DNA of 64,000 bases. Source: JAEYZS01 sp964469265. Lineage in GTDB: Bacteria; Bdellovibrionota; Bdellovibrionia; Bdellovibrionales; JAEYZS01. The stretch lies in NCBI GenBank assembly GCA_964469265.1, contig CAYXYF010000012.1, positions 5,299-69,298 of the forward strand, given 5' to 3'. This document shows, one piece after another, positions 25,658-34,768 of the stretch. Every line of letters starts with the position of its first letter. The stretch's first letter is position 1. The notes beneath the pieces were generated by a model. The model saw nothing but the letters and a program-made list of their open reading frames with translations, was not told the DNA's origin and searched no databases. The translations under genes were made by a program, and so were the position numbers.

Positions 25658-26861
25658 CACGAATTCGTTGTACGACGGGCGGATGAGTATATTCGAAAAA
25701 TACCTTTAACGGATGCGGACTCATATTCGATAAATTATCCACTGAAAGTTTTTTTAGCGCTTCACTCAATGCACCAGGATGACCGTAAGTTCTTACGGCA
25801 TAAGCATCGGCTTCAAATTCATATTTTCTAGACAAGTGAAGGCTATAGAGTGAAAACAAACTCGAAATTGGCGAATAAAAAATACCGAAGAACACAAAAC
25901 TTGCATAAACCGACAAGTGCTCCATCTGAAAAGCAGCAAAGATAGCCTCGTTGTTAATAAAAAGTGAAAATATAAAAAGCATCAAGCCCGTCGAAACCGT
26001 CGAGACAATAAGTTGTCGCATGATATGTTTTTCCTTATAGTGGCCAATCTCATGGGCAAGAATTGCGACAAGTTCTTCCTTAGAATGCTTTTCGATTAAA
26101 GTATCAAACAAAACAATTCTTCGAAACCTCCCAAACCCAGTGAAGTAGGCATTGGCTTTTGTGGATCTTTTACTACCATCCATCCTGAAAAGCCCTGAAA
26201 GTTTAAAGTTCTCTTTCTTCGCGAAGGCTTCAATAGAATCTTTGAGTTCACCATCGGGGAGTGGCTCAAACTTATTAAATAAAGGCATTATCGTCACAGG
26301 AGCGATGAACATCATAAATAACTGAAACGCGACGATAAAAAGAAAGACCCAAAGCCACGCAAACTCGAAAGTCTCAAAAAACCAAAGCACAACTGCAAGC
26401 ACTGGTGCACCGATAGCCACACTCATAAGAATAGATTTGATAGAGTCGATAACGAAGGTTTTAGGAGTGGTCTTATTAAACCCAAATCGTTCTTCAATCA
26501 CAAAAGTTTCATAAATGCCAAAGGGCAAACCCACCAGCATTGTTAAAAAAGAAAGTAAACCAATGTAGGCAATGCCCAGTACAATAGGGCTTTCAAAATA
26601 CTGCCTCACAAACAGATCAGTAACGTTAAATCCACCGAGTGCAATAAACAAAACTAAAAGGAGCGTTGAGAAGCTCGATGCGAGGAGCCCAAAGCGAGTG
26701 TTGACTCTCAGATATTCTTGCGACTTTGCGTATTTTTCTTGATCATAGAATCCGACAAATTCTTCGGGAATTGTGGATTTCATATTTTTGAGATTGAGAA
26801 CTTCAATAACAGTAGAGAAGAAGAATCCACCGATTATTATTATATAAACTAAAGCTTCCAT
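25638..26861 (-). CDS. M48-family membrane metalloprotease (Ste24-like)
   Basis: 407 residues with several N-terminal membrane spans (about 5-20, 60-80, 95-115, 145-165, 170-195) and the zinc motif HEIGH at 270-274, followed by a further membrane pair and the third zinc ligand in YEFEADAYA. This is the Ste24/CAAX-protease-like layout rather than the shorter HtpX. Such enzymes cleave membrane or translocation-stalled proteins for quality control; prenylated substrates are not expected in bacteria. ATG start. Its 3' end overlaps the convergent FQNC gene by 20 bases. Nothing suggests an operon partner; a bidirectional terminator separates it from ssb. Confidence 0.92.
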   Translation of the reverse strand: MEALVYIIIIGGFFFSTVIEVLNLKNMKSTIPEEFVGFYDQEKYAKSQEYLRVNTRFGLLASSFSTLLLVLFIALGGFNVTDLFVRQYFESPIVLGIAYIGLLSFLTMLVGLPFGIYETFVIEERFGFNKTTPKTFVIDSIKSILMSVAIGAPVLAVVLWFFETFEFAWLWVFLFIVAFQLFMMFIAPVTIMPLFNKFEPLPDGELKDSIEAFAKKENFKLSGLFRMDGSKRSTKANAYFTGFGRFRRIVLFDTLIEKHSKEELVAILAHEIGHYKEKHIMRQLIVSTVSTGLMLFIFSLFINNEAIFAAFQMEHLSVYASFVFFGIFYSPISSLFSLYSLHLSRKYEFEADAYAVRTYGHPGALSEALKKLSVDNLSNMSPHPLKVFFEYTHPPVVQRIRAIQHSE

Positions 26862-26914
26862 ATTTTATCCATGAGTTGAATTTATATAAAAATATACCAC
26901 GACTCTTAAAAAAG

Positions 26915-26945
26915 AAAAACCCAAGCCTTAAGAGCTTGGGTTTTT
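26915..26945. terminator. bidirectional Rho-independent terminator between ssb and the M48 gene
   Basis: A perfect 12-bp stem, AAAAACCCAAGC / GCTTGGGTTTTT, with a 7-base loop. T-runs follow on both strands. It should end ssb transcription on the minus strand. Confidence 0.85.
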
Positions 26946-26975
26946 ATGTTTATTTTAACTCACAAATGAGTGATC

Positions 26976-27434
26976 TTAGAATGGGATTTCTTCGTCAGAA
27001 TCAAATGAAGGCTCAGCTCCGAAGTCTTGACCGAAGTCACTTCCAGCTTGTCCAGCACCTGCGCCTGCGCCAGCACCAGCACCTTGAGATCTTTCACCTG
27101 CAGCACCTAGGAACTGAACGGTTTGAGCAACAACTTCAGTAGAGTATTTCTTTTGACCAGAGGCTTGGTCTTCCCACGAACGAGTTTGGAGTTTCCCTTC
27201 GATGTAAACTTGGCGGCCTTTTGCTAAATGTTGTCCGCAAATCTCAGCCATCTTTCCCCAAACAACAATTCTATGCCACTCGGTCTTCTCTTGCATATCG
27301 CCAGTTTGTTTATTCTTCCATTGCTCACTTGTAGCAACTGAAAATCTAGCAATAGCTTGACTGTTTGAAGTGTATTTAAGTTCTGGATCAGAACCCAGAC
27401 GACCAACGAGTATAACTTTGTTAACCCCTGCCAT
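26976..27434 (-). CDS. ssb: single-stranded DNA-binding protein
   Basis: 152 residues. The OB-fold (1-105) begins MAGVNKVILVGRLGSDPE and has WHRIVVWGKMAEICGQHL and VYIEGKLQTRSW. A Gly/Ala linker made of GAGAGAG repeats follows, and the C-terminal acidic tip is DSDEEIPF, which recruits replication and repair partners. It acts as a homotetramer coating ssDNA. GGAG lies upstream of the ATG. It stands alone between the gsp operon end and a terminator. Confidence 0.97.
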   Translation of the reverse strand: MAGVNKVILVGRLGSDPELKYTSNSQAIARFSVATSEQWKNKQTGDMQEKTEWHRIVVWGKMAEICGQHLAKGRQVYIEGKLQTRSWEDQASGQKKYSTEVVAQTVQFLGAAGERSQGAGAGAGAGAGQAGSDFGQDFGAEPSFDSDEEIPF

Positions 27435-27542
27435 ATTATCTCCTTCTCTATCAAGTCTACGTAACTTAATTGTTCTCGTTTAGATAGAGCGCTAGGGATG
27501 TTAAATCAGATGTTCTGAGGTTTTGAAATAGTTAATGCAACG

Positions 27543-28517
27543 CTAAAAGCTGCGGGCAGGAGTGATCCGAGGCGGCGCATAGAAGTTTTGTCCAGTCACT
27601 TTAAACAAATATTCGTTACCTTGAGGCGTCTCCGATCTTTTATAAGAATCTAAAAACCCTAAGAAAAGCCCTGCCTTGGCTTGATAGCTAGACTTTGTTT
27701 TGATTTGAATTGTAAGATCAAAGGCACCAGGGTCGACGTTCACTTGTCCGCCCGCCGTACGAAATTGAAGATTCATATTGCCTTTTATTTGAGCAAAAAG
27801 CTCATCGCTCTCTTTGCCAAATTGCGCTCTCTCGATGTTAAGGCTTCCCTCACTGATCTGTCCCTTCAAAATAAGTTCCTGAAACTTTGTATCGGGAAGA
27901 TTTAGTGGACCAATCGGGGTGGGTATATTTGCTGACGTTATAGCAATGCGCACAGCTCTTAAATCCACCTCGCCATCGGGTTGAACCGAGAGGGACGGAT
28001 CCCAAATGACCTTTGAGGTTAAGTTCATCTTGCCATCAAGACTCATCGGAAGATTTGCAATGGATGCAATTTGCGAGATCTCGATGCTGTCGGCATCAAC
28101 AGAGATTGTTTGTTTCGTAGCGCCTGATGGAGCTTTGCTCCCACCTCGAGTAGATAAAGCAACATCTCCGTCAAATAAACCTTTAGCATAAAGGCTTACA
28201 CCAGGCTTAAATGCTAAAAGCCCTGCAATAGAAGGCGCAATCGTTACACTATCACAACTGAGTGGCGGAAACTGCAAACCCTGCACACTGACATCCGTTA
28301 GCTTTAAACCTAAACTCGGTACCAATGAAAAACTCAAATCTTTAAATTTTAAAAAAATTTGATTTTGTGTCGCGCGTGCAATCTGTGTTGTGACGTAGTT
28401 ACTTAAATCACCAAACGGAAACAAAAGAACCATAAACACAAGATAAGCCACAAAACCTAAGAAGACTTTCTTCTTATTGTTTTTAATGAAATTTATCAGC
28501 GCGCTTATGTACTTCAC
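27543..28517 (-). CDS. gspN: type II secretion protein GspN
   Basis: 324 residues: a short cytoplasmic N-terminus, one membrane anchor (about 18-36) and a periplasmic beta-rich AsmA-like region (LSFSLVPSLGLKLTDVSVQG). GspN is an accessory inner-membrane component found in a subset of type II systems, commonly at the end of the operon as here. Start is GTG (28515-28517), directly after the gspM stop with no gap, so translation is coupled. It is the last gene of the minus-strand gsp cluster. Confidence 0.85.
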   Translation of the reverse strand: MKYISALINFIKNNKKKVFLGFVAYLVFMVLLFPFGDLSNYVTTQIARATQNQIFLKFKDLSFSLVPSLGLKLTDVSVQGLQFPPLSCDSVTIAPSIAGLLAFKPGVSLYAKGLFDGDVALSTRGGSKAPSGATKQTISVDADSIEISQIASIANLPMSLDGKMNLTSKVIWDPSLSVQPDGEVDLRAVRIAITSANIPTPIGPLNLPDTKFQELILKGQISEGSLNIERAQFGKESDELFAQIKGNMNLQFRTAGGQVNVDPGAFDLTIQIKTKSSYQAKAGLFLGFLDSYKRSETPQGNEYLFKVTGQNFYAPPRITPARSF

Positions 28518-29183
28518 TTACTGCCTTCTTGATCCTTGATTTGCTGGTTGCTGGTTCGACTCTTGAACCATAAAACTTGAGACTCGAAACTGCACATCAT
28601 AGTAATGAACATCTTCAGGCGTCGCACGCATTTCGAGGTTCAAAATCTTGACAAGAGGAGATATTCGCTCGATGTCATGCCCGATATCAACGACCTGTTT
28701 GATCGTAAGTTGCTTTAAGTTGGCCTCAACCCCTGAAGCAATAATTTGTGAAGGAATTAGCTTAGAGCCTTCTGGATTCGTAAATTGTGTTTCCGTGACA
28801 GATGTAATTTGCTCACGTCCCAAACCTCTTTCAGCTAAGATGCGGTCTACCCGTAATTTTAAATCAGCACTTGTTGTGGACGCGGTGAGTGCAGGAATAT
28901 TTTTAACTTCTTGGGAGACTTCTAACAAATCATTAATAGTTTCTTTTGTATCCTCAAACTCGGCAATGGTTTGTTGTGAAGATGAAAAGAAACCATACGG
29001 AATACTGAATACGATAAGAAACGCAAATGCGAAGCTAACAAAAACAACGGCACTTTGCCCACGAGGTGAAAGGTTGTCGTATTTTTCTCTCAAAGAAATA
29101 TACGTATCCGTTTCCTGAAATTGTTCCCAGCGTGCGCTGACGGTATCTTTTATCTGATCAAAAAGCTCTTTTAACTTATCCAT
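28518..29183 (-). CDS. gspM: type II secretion protein GspM
   Basis: 221 residues: cytoplasmic helix (1-42), one membrane span (about 45-65), then a coiled and ferredoxin-like periplasmic domain. GspM binds GspL in the inner-membrane assembly platform. Sequence conservation in this family is low; the call rests on topology, length and position between gspL and gspN. Gln/Asn-rich last residues. Six bases separate it from gspL. Confidence 0.82.
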   Translation of the reverse strand: MDKLKELFDQIKDTVSARWEQFQETDTYISLREKYDNLSPRGQSAVVFVSFAFAFLIVFSIPYGFFSSSQQTIAEFEDTKETINDLLEVSQEVKNIPALTASTTSADLKLRVDRILAERGLGREQITSVTETQFTNPEGSKLIPSQIIASGVEANLKQLTIKQVVDIGHDIERISPLVKILNLEMRATPEDVHYYDVQFRVSSFMVQESNQQPANQGSRRQ

Positions 29184-29189
29184 ATAGCA

Positions 29190-30821
29190 CTACCTAACTT
29201 TCCGATCCATTTTAAAGCTCACATGAAACACCAAACGACCATCCTTTGAACTTATTGTTGGCGGCAAGTCCTGAAGCTGTTTATCTACCGCAAGGTTTCG
29301 CAATAAACTTTTCATCGTGTTGAGTTGATCTGTTGTACTGATTTCGCCTTGTAGATTTACGGTTTCGCTACGAACAGAGAGCTGGCGAATATCCACGGGT
29401 AAACTTCGCACTGGTGGAAGAGCGCTTGAGATCTTAGTGATGATATCTAGGGGAGAGTTAATATTTTTTAGGTCACCAAGTTTTTGATAATCGTTGATTT
29501 CTTTTTTCTTTTCCCGAATATATCTTCGAATATTACCAGGGCGCGCTTCTGCACCTCGCAACCCCACGGCAGGAGAACGCGCGACAGTTGATAAGGCAGA
29601 GTCCGCTTTACCCACAAGTGAAACACTAATTGCATCACGAGAATAGGAGTAGATCGTAAAAACAACGATTGCAGCTGCTGCGTATTGAATTGTTTTTTTC
29701 CATTTATTCCAGAAAAGAGTGGCGTCCGCACCAGCCTTAGCATATTCACCCTTTCTGAAGTTAATCGCAGGGTTTTTAGGTTTCTTTAGTCCCTCAATAG
29801 CAAGACCAATGGCAATGGCTGAATCTTTTAATAATTCATTAGTCTGAGCCGCATAAACCTTCATTCCAGACGAGAGATGGTTTACTGGGTTTGACATAAT
29901 CCCAAGTCTTTGCGTAAAGAAAGGTCCAACATTGACTAAGTGGCTAAGGCCACCAAGAAGGCTTGCGTTTTGAACAGTGATTCCGCTTGTACTTTCAAAT
30001 TCCACTAAAGTTTTTTTGATTTCAAAGATGAGTGGGTTGAGCGCATTGATAATAGCATTTGAGAAAGTAATTTGATCCTTTGTTGCACCGTCATTTTTGG
30101 TCAGTACAAATCCCTTTTCTTGTAAACCTTTAAGAGCTTCTGCGTAGGAAATGTCATAGGTTTTTTGGATCGCTTTGACGGCGTCGAGTCCGCCAATCTG
30201 TATGGATCTTGTTTCAAGAAGTCTTCCGTCTTTAACGATAACGAGAATAGACTTTGAGTGGCCTAAATGGATAAAGACTTCAGCACTTTGTGAAACGGAT
30301 TGCGAAACCTCACTTGGTGATAGCCACCAGTTGGTAAATAGGTTCGAAAGTGCAAACCCGTCGGTACTGATAACATCGGGATCAATGCCAGCTTCGTTGG
30401 CAAGTTCAAGAAGTTCTTCGATATACTGATTGGGAGTCGCACATGCAAGAACTTGAGAGCCGTCGCTTGTTTGCTCAATAATTTTTGCATCAAAGATGGC
30501 TTTGTCTTGGTCAAAGGGAATTTCGTCTTCTAACTCAAATGGTAAGCTCTTAATAATTTTAATTCGTTCTTTAAACGGAAAACTCTTTTTCCGAATGCTG
30601 ACCCGGTCTTGTGAAACACCGATTGAAAATTTACAAGAGTGTGGATCATAGCTTGAAGCAATTCGATTTAATGCCGCAAGAATTTCAACATGTTTGTCTT
30701 GAGAAATATCTAGGCTATAAGGGATTTCTAAAAAATCGCGCACGACGATGGAGCGACCTGCGAGCTCTACATCAGCAACTTTTATGCTGAGAGTTCCAAT
30801 ATCAATCCCGATGCTTCTCAT
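29190..30821 (-). CDS. gspL: type II secretion protein GspL (PilM-like cytoplasmic domain)
   Basis: 543 residues. The N-terminal half is an actin-like/PilM fold, beginning MRSIGIDIGTLSIKVADV, that in GspL contacts the GspE ATPase. A membrane span lies near 375-395 (TIQYAAAAIVVFTIYSY). The C-terminal periplasmic part is a PilN/PilO-like ferredoxin domain. It is somewhat longer than typical enteric GspL (about 400), resembling a fused PilM-PilN arrangement. Upstream, 128 bases to gspK contain no gene and may hold an internal promoter. Confidence 0.85.
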   Translation of the reverse strand: MRSIGIDIGTLSIKVADVELAGRSIVVRDFLEIPYSLDISQDKHVEILAALNRIASSYDPHSCKFSIGVSQDRVSIRKKSFPFKERIKIIKSLPFELEDEIPFDQDKAIFDAKIIEQTSDGSQVLACATPNQYIEELLELANEAGIDPDVISTDGFALSNLFTNWWLSPSEVSQSVSQSAEVFIHLGHSKSILVIVKDGRLLETRSIQIGGLDAVKAIQKTYDISYAEALKGLQEKGFVLTKNDGATKDQITFSNAIINALNPLIFEIKKTLVEFESTSGITVQNASLLGGLSHLVNVGPFFTQRLGIMSNPVNHLSSGMKVYAAQTNELLKDSAIAIGLAIEGLKKPKNPAINFRKGEYAKAGADATLFWNKWKKTIQYAAAAIVVFTIYSYSRDAISVSLVGKADSALSTVARSPAVGLRGAEARPGNIRRYIREKKKEINDYQKLGDLKNINSPLDIITKISSALPPVRSLPVDIRQLSVRSETVNLQGEISTTDQLNTMKSLLRNLAVDKQLQDLPPTISSKDGRLVFHVSFKMDRKVR

Positions 30822-30949
30822 GTCTCAACCTATTCGCGTAAATACTTAAGATGACTTCCATTTTTATTTTCTAATAATGGCGATAATATAGCAATTTGTC
30901 AGTGAAGAAAAGCTAGACAAAGGTACCGAAACGCCCCCAATTTTAGGAG

Positions 30950-32209
30950 CTAGTTTTCCCACCAATAAATAATTCTCGGTTTGGTGGTAGAAGGCTTCTG
31001 TTGTTGCTGCTGATTCTGGTTCTGATTTTGGTTTTGATTCGTATCCTGGTTGTTGTTTTGATTCTGATTTTGATCCTGGTTATCGCTTTGGTTTTGGTTA
31101 TTTGGATCGGTCTGCTCGCTATCAAGTATGGTAATTAGCTGATCTCGAACAGCCTCAATATCATAGACTATCGCAATGATTTCGCGAGTGACATTTTGAA
31201 ATTCACCAATGGAACGGATTCGGAAGTTATATTCGCTCCCAAATAGAAGCGGAATTTTTGATGGATTGAAAGTCTGTTGATTAGCACCAATGAAGGACAT
31301 AAAGTCTTGTTCATCGCGAAACGGTCCGCCCTCATCTAAATTGTTAATTCTTTCGATGATTCTATCCGCCATTTCTTCATTAATTATCGGGTCAATGGAT
31401 TGTAAAATTTCTGGCGAGGCCTGATTGACGCTAATTCCTTTTGTTCCATACACAGTAATGTGGGGGAGTAGGAATCGGAATATATCTTCCGTCACGCCAG
31501 ATACCATTTTGATTTCATCCATAGTCTGAAAAGGCCGATTCGGGGGAATTTGAGCGTCGTCTTCGACGTCAGGGTATAGATTGTTTTCGTTTCCGCCATT
31601 TAAACTGGTTGTATCTTCATCAATCCAGTCTTGGAGGTTATTGATAATTTCTTCGTAGTTGAGGTTTCGGTTTCGCTGAGCCCAATCATCATCATTTTCA
31701 AGACGCTGAATAAAGATTCGTTCGAGTTGATCACGAGTCGCGTTTCTTAAAGTTTCGCTCGGTGAATCCAAATCATTAATATCGATTTTAGAACCCTCGG
31801 CAGAAATTTGAGTCACGTACCGTGCTTCCATAAAAGATTCACTAAGGGAAGTATTGAGCTGATCTTTTGATACAATGGACGTCGATTCGGGAATCATCGG
31901 CGGCCATGAGAACGGCAGTGACCAGATCATCTGAATAATACTTTCTTGTCCCTTTAACTGATCACCAAATTGTTTTGTCACATTTTTAAAAAGCTGCACT
32001 CGAAGTAACGAGAGTTCAAGGCCTGCCTTTGCTGCTTCATAGGCTTTCACCCTATGAAACTCTTTATTTGTCAGAATATACTCAACGCTTGTATCAAAGC
32101 TAATTTCAACAGCAAGAAAGGCCATGATCATGACACAAAACATGGCCATTAAAAGAGCAACGCCCTTCTGATTTAATTTTTTTGTTTTTCTTTTTAAGAT
32201 TTTAAACAT
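30950..32209 (-). CDS. gspK: type II secretion minor pseudopilin GspK with Asn/Gln-rich tail
   Basis: 419 residues. The leader ends NQKG and the mature N-terminus VALLMAMFCVMIMAFLAVEI lacks Glu at +5, as is typical of GspK, the pseudopilus tip. A large alpha domain follows, with KIDINDLDS and two helix-hairpin-like SAM/T2SK domains (VNQASPEILQSID). Unusually, the last 50 residues contain a 35-residue Asn/Gln/Asp low-complexity tail encoded at about 31010-31120. The start overlaps the gspJ stop by one base. Confidence 0.93.
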   Translation of the reverse strand: MFKILKRKTKKLNQKGVALLMAMFCVMIMAFLAVEISFDTSVEYILTNKEFHRVKAYEAAKAGLELSLLRVQLFKNVTKQFGDQLKGQESIIQMIWSLPFSWPPMIPESTSIVSKDQLNTSLSESFMEARYVTQISAEGSKIDINDLDSPSETLRNATRDQLERIFIQRLENDDDWAQRNRNLNYEEIINNLQDWIDEDTTSLNGGNENNLYPDVEDDAQIPPNRPFQTMDEIKMVSGVTEDIFRFLLPHITVYGTKGISVNQASPEILQSIDPIINEEMADRIIERINNLDEGGPFRDEQDFMSFIGANQQTFNPSKIPLLFGSEYNFRIRSIGEFQNVTREIIAIVYDIEAVRDQLITILDSEQTDPNNQNQSDNQDQNQNQNNNQDTNQNQNQNQNQQQQQKPSTTKPRIIYWWEN

Positions 32210-33120
32210 CAGCCGCCTCCTGGGAAGTTAGGTGGTGGCGGTGCCTCTTGGCCTAGCGTCTGTGTTTTTTGTTGATCGTCTTCAAGATTATTCGGGAATC
32301 GAAGAGGAATAACTGAAATTGCTGAAATTTCACGGTTGTTTTGCTCGATGGTGAGTGTGACTTCAACTGCAGAAGGGAACTTGTTTTTAATTGCTGCGTC
32401 TTCAGAGGTGCTGTCCCATGAATCCACCCAATCTTCTTTTTCTTTTCCAAAGTAGCGCAGTTCAAACTTAGTCACACCTTCAATGAGAATGGATTCATGT
32501 CCACCTTCGTCAACCTTATCATCGATATAGTCTGAAGTTCTTCGCCATAAACATCTTGTCGATTCATCAGGGCTTTTAAGTCGGCGGCAGCTTCTTACAA
32601 AGTATCCAACTTCTTGTTGATCTGAGGATTGTTTCCCAGGCTGAACCGTCACGTTGTTTAAGTTTGTAAAGTGAATGGAATCCCGCGCACCGATAAATGC
32701 TGTGTGGTTGGGAATCTCTCTGATTTTTAAATCATACCCTTGCGTCGCTTGACCAGGTTGGTTGTTAGGTTGGCCTTGGTTCCCAACACTCCGAGGTCTT
32801 TGGCCACCCGATTGATTAGTTTGCCCAGGTTGATTTTGATTCTGGTTATTCGTTTGTGGAGTCGATTTTTTGCTCTCAATGGCTTTTAAAACTTCGGTGT
32901 TCACATCTTGATAATGATAAGCAAGATTAATGTCTCGCTCAATAATTCTCATGGCAGAATTAACTGCAGACCGGTGATCGATGTTGCGCTGAACTTTTTC
33001 TTTAAAGTCAGCACTTCGTCTCATGGATTGAGAGACCATAATGGTTAAAAATGCCATAATCGTCATCGCGATTACCACTTCAATTAGAGTAAATCCGTTG
33101 AGCCTTTTCTTTACTATCAT
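32209..33120 (-). CDS. gspJ: type II secretion minor pseudopilin GspJ
   Basis: 303 residues. Prepilin motif RLNG|FTLIEVVIAMTIM with Glu+5. It forms the tip complex with GspI and GspK. A Gln/Asn/Gly/Pro low-complexity insert of about 40 residues (roughly 85-125, e.g. NNQNQNQPGQTNQSGGQ) makes it longer than the usual 200 residues. The mature domain resumes with DLKIREIPNH. It overlaps gspI by 4 bases, so the genes are coupled. Confidence 0.93.
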   Translation of the reverse strand: MIVKKRLNGFTLIEVVIAMTIMAFLTIMVSQSMRRSADFKEKVQRNIDHRSAVNSAMRIIERDINLAYHYQDVNTEVLKAIESKKSTPQTNNQNQNQPGQTNQSGGQRPRSVGNQGQPNNQPGQATQGYDLKIREIPNHTAFIGARDSIHFTNLNNVTVQPGKQSSDQQEVGYFVRSCRRLKSPDESTRCLWRRTSDYIDDKVDEGGHESILIEGVTKFELRYFGKEKEDWVDSWDSTSEDAAIKNKFPSAVEVTLTIEQNNREISAISVIPLRFPNNLEDDQQKTQTLGQEAPPPPNFPGGG

Positions 33121-33623
33121 AGCCCCGCTCCTGGCGTAGGCATGCCGCCTTCATAGTTGACGATGTATGTTGTCACCGAGTACTCAAGTGGCTTTCTACG
33201 GGGAACCGTCCATAAGATGGTGATCTTTATCTCTTTAACGTTCTTTGAAAAATGCTCAGTCATCTGGCTCACAACGGTCCGAGTGGTCTCATCAATGGTG
33301 CCATCTTGCTGTGCTTGTAAAAGTGCTGAGAGATCTGGAAACTCAAGTTCACGAACTTCAGATTTCCATGTGAGTTCAGGGAATTCACTTCCAAAATCGC
33401 CAGCCTCTTCTTCGGGAATTGCGCCGAAGCCCACTTGACCATATTTTATTTCTAGCTCAGTAATTTTACTTTTCAAAAGGGAAGTGATGACTTGCAGTTT
33501 TCCTGATTTGTTTTGCGACGAAACCGTACCACTCCAAGAAGACGAAAGCGCAACTAGCGCCCCGGCTAAAATGATCGTGGCTAAAAGAACTTCGACTAAT
33601 GAGAATCCATTGCGTTTCATCAC
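33117..33623 (-). CDS. gspI: type II secretion minor pseudopilin GspI
   Basis: 168 residues with prepilin motif KRNG|FSLVEVLLATIILAGAL. A compact globular domain of about 130 residues ends in VTTYIVNYEGG. It initiates the pseudopilus tip with GspJ and GspK. Its start and stop overlap gspH and gspJ by 4 bases each. Confidence 0.92.
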   Translation of the reverse strand: MMKRNGFSLVEVLLATIILAGALVALSSSWSGTVSSQNKSGKLQVITSLLKSKITELEIKYGQVGFGAIPEEEAGDFGSEFPELTWKSEVRELEFPDLSALLQAQQDGTIDETTRTVVSQMTEHFSKNVKEIKITILWTVPRRKPLEYSVTTYIVNYEGGMPTPGAGL

Positions 33624-34210
33624 TGGATATCCTTGAGCGCCTTATACTCTGTCAGTACTGTTCCTACTCCCGTTAAAGGGTTGATCACGATGGTCCACTG
33701 CAACGCTTTTTTATTGGTCAAATGGATCGCTGCACGGCTCACCAATCCTTCAGGAAAAAAGTAAATATAAGCTTTTCCCTCTGAAATTTTATTTCTCTCA
33801 GAGAATTCAATATCTTCAAAAAACAATTTACTTGGGAGTGTTTCAGGTCTTTTTGTAACTCGCGCTTCAATTTCAAAGCCCGTGCTGCTTGTGGGCTCAT
33901 CATCGCTTTTATCATCGTCTTCGGCATCGCTGAAGGTGAGAGCAATGTCTTTTTCGGTAGCACGTTCCACCCAGTAGGTATGCGGTTGGTCTTCATCGGC
34001 AGGCATTGAAACAACCAAACGATGAACAGAGCCACTGAGCCTCGCAGTGGTCTGAGTTTGTTTTGTAATTACGGTGAGACGACGGACAGCTGAGCGAATT
34101 TGATCTCGAGTGGAGAGCTTGGGAACAGTGTAGACGATCAAACCCGCAAGGAGCGCAAGAACAATTAATATTTCAATAAGGGTAAACCCTCGTTCCTGAC
34201 TCCGTTGCAA
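33620..34210 (-). CDS. gspH: type II secretion pseudopilin GspH
   Basis: 196 residues with motif QERG|FTLIEILIVLALLAG. GspH links the major pseudopilin fibre to the tip. The beta domain contains TARLSGSVHRLVVSMP. Start is TTG (34208-34210) with AAAAGGAG 8 bases upstream. An acidic loop (SDAEDDDKSDDEP) is notable. Confidence 0.9.
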   Translation of the reverse strand: MQRSQERGFTLIEILIVLALLAGLIVYTVPKLSTRDQIRSAVRRLTVITKQTQTTARLSGSVHRLVVSMPADEDQPHTYWVERATEKDIALTFSDAEDDDKSDDEPTSSTGFEIEARVTKRPETLPSKLFFEDIEFSERNKISEGKAYIYFFPEGLVSRAAIHLTNKKALQWTIVINPLTGVGTVLTEYKALKDIQ

Positions 34211-34236
34211 TTTGATTTCTCCTTTTAAAAAAGAGA

Positions 34237-34656
34237 CTACAGGTCCTCTGAAGAGATATCAGCATCGGTTCCAGATCCGCCTTCTTTTTTGTCCGCACCT
34301 AGGGACCGAAGTACGAAACGGTTTCCGCTGAGTTCATATATAATATCGTTTCTCCAAGCGTCTTGAGGATATTTATCAAGATAAGGGTCAGGTCCCCAGC
34401 TTCGGCACTCGCTACCTTGGTTATCCAATAGACCATCTAAACTTGAAGGGTAGCTGCCGCAATCGACATAGTAGAGCTGTAATGCTTGCGAAACTTTACC
34501 CATGATGATTTTTGTTTCTTGCACTTGTGACTTAAAGAAGTTCTTAAATACACCTTGGAAAAGTAATGTACCCATTCCAGCAACAATCGCTAACACAATG
34601 AGAATCTCAATAAGGGTCATACCTGATTGATTCTTTATTCTTTTGAACCTAAACAT
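34237..34656 (-). CDS. gspG: type II secretion major pseudopilin GspG
   Basis: 139 residues from ATG 34654-34656, chosen because GGAGG stands 6 bases upstream; a frame extending to 34674 has no such site. Motif NQSG|MTLIEILIVLAIVAG with Glu+5. The mature domain has the GspG hallmarks VDCGSYPSSLDGLL and DPYLDKYPQDAWRNDIIY, and the C-terminal calcium-site region GADKKEGGSGTDADI. It is the main subunit of the periplasmic pseudopilus. Confidence 0.96.
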   Translation of the reverse strand: MFRFKRIKNQSGMTLIEILIVLAIVAGMGTLLFQGVFKNFFKSQVQETKIIMGKVSQALQLYYVDCGSYPSSLDGLLDNQGSECRSWGPDPYLDKYPQDAWRNDIIYELSGNRFVLRSLGADKKEGGSGTDADISSEDL

Positions 34657-34768
34657 TCCATACCTCCAAACCACTTGACGCTTCGTTTTTTTAGAAGCGC
34701 ACTAAAGAAAAAATACTAACAAACTTCACTATAAACTCTAAGGATATTGTGCATTATAGACACGCCGC

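Noticed and set aside
26876..27142. Plus-strand frame overlapping ssb
   Set aside because: Antisense shadow of the ssb gene and its terminator, with no ribosome binding site or recognisable domain.
27992..28002. GAGGGACGGATCC in gspN as a copy of the repeat word
   Set aside because: Matches only GGGACGGA, sits in ordinary codons and is far from the cluster.
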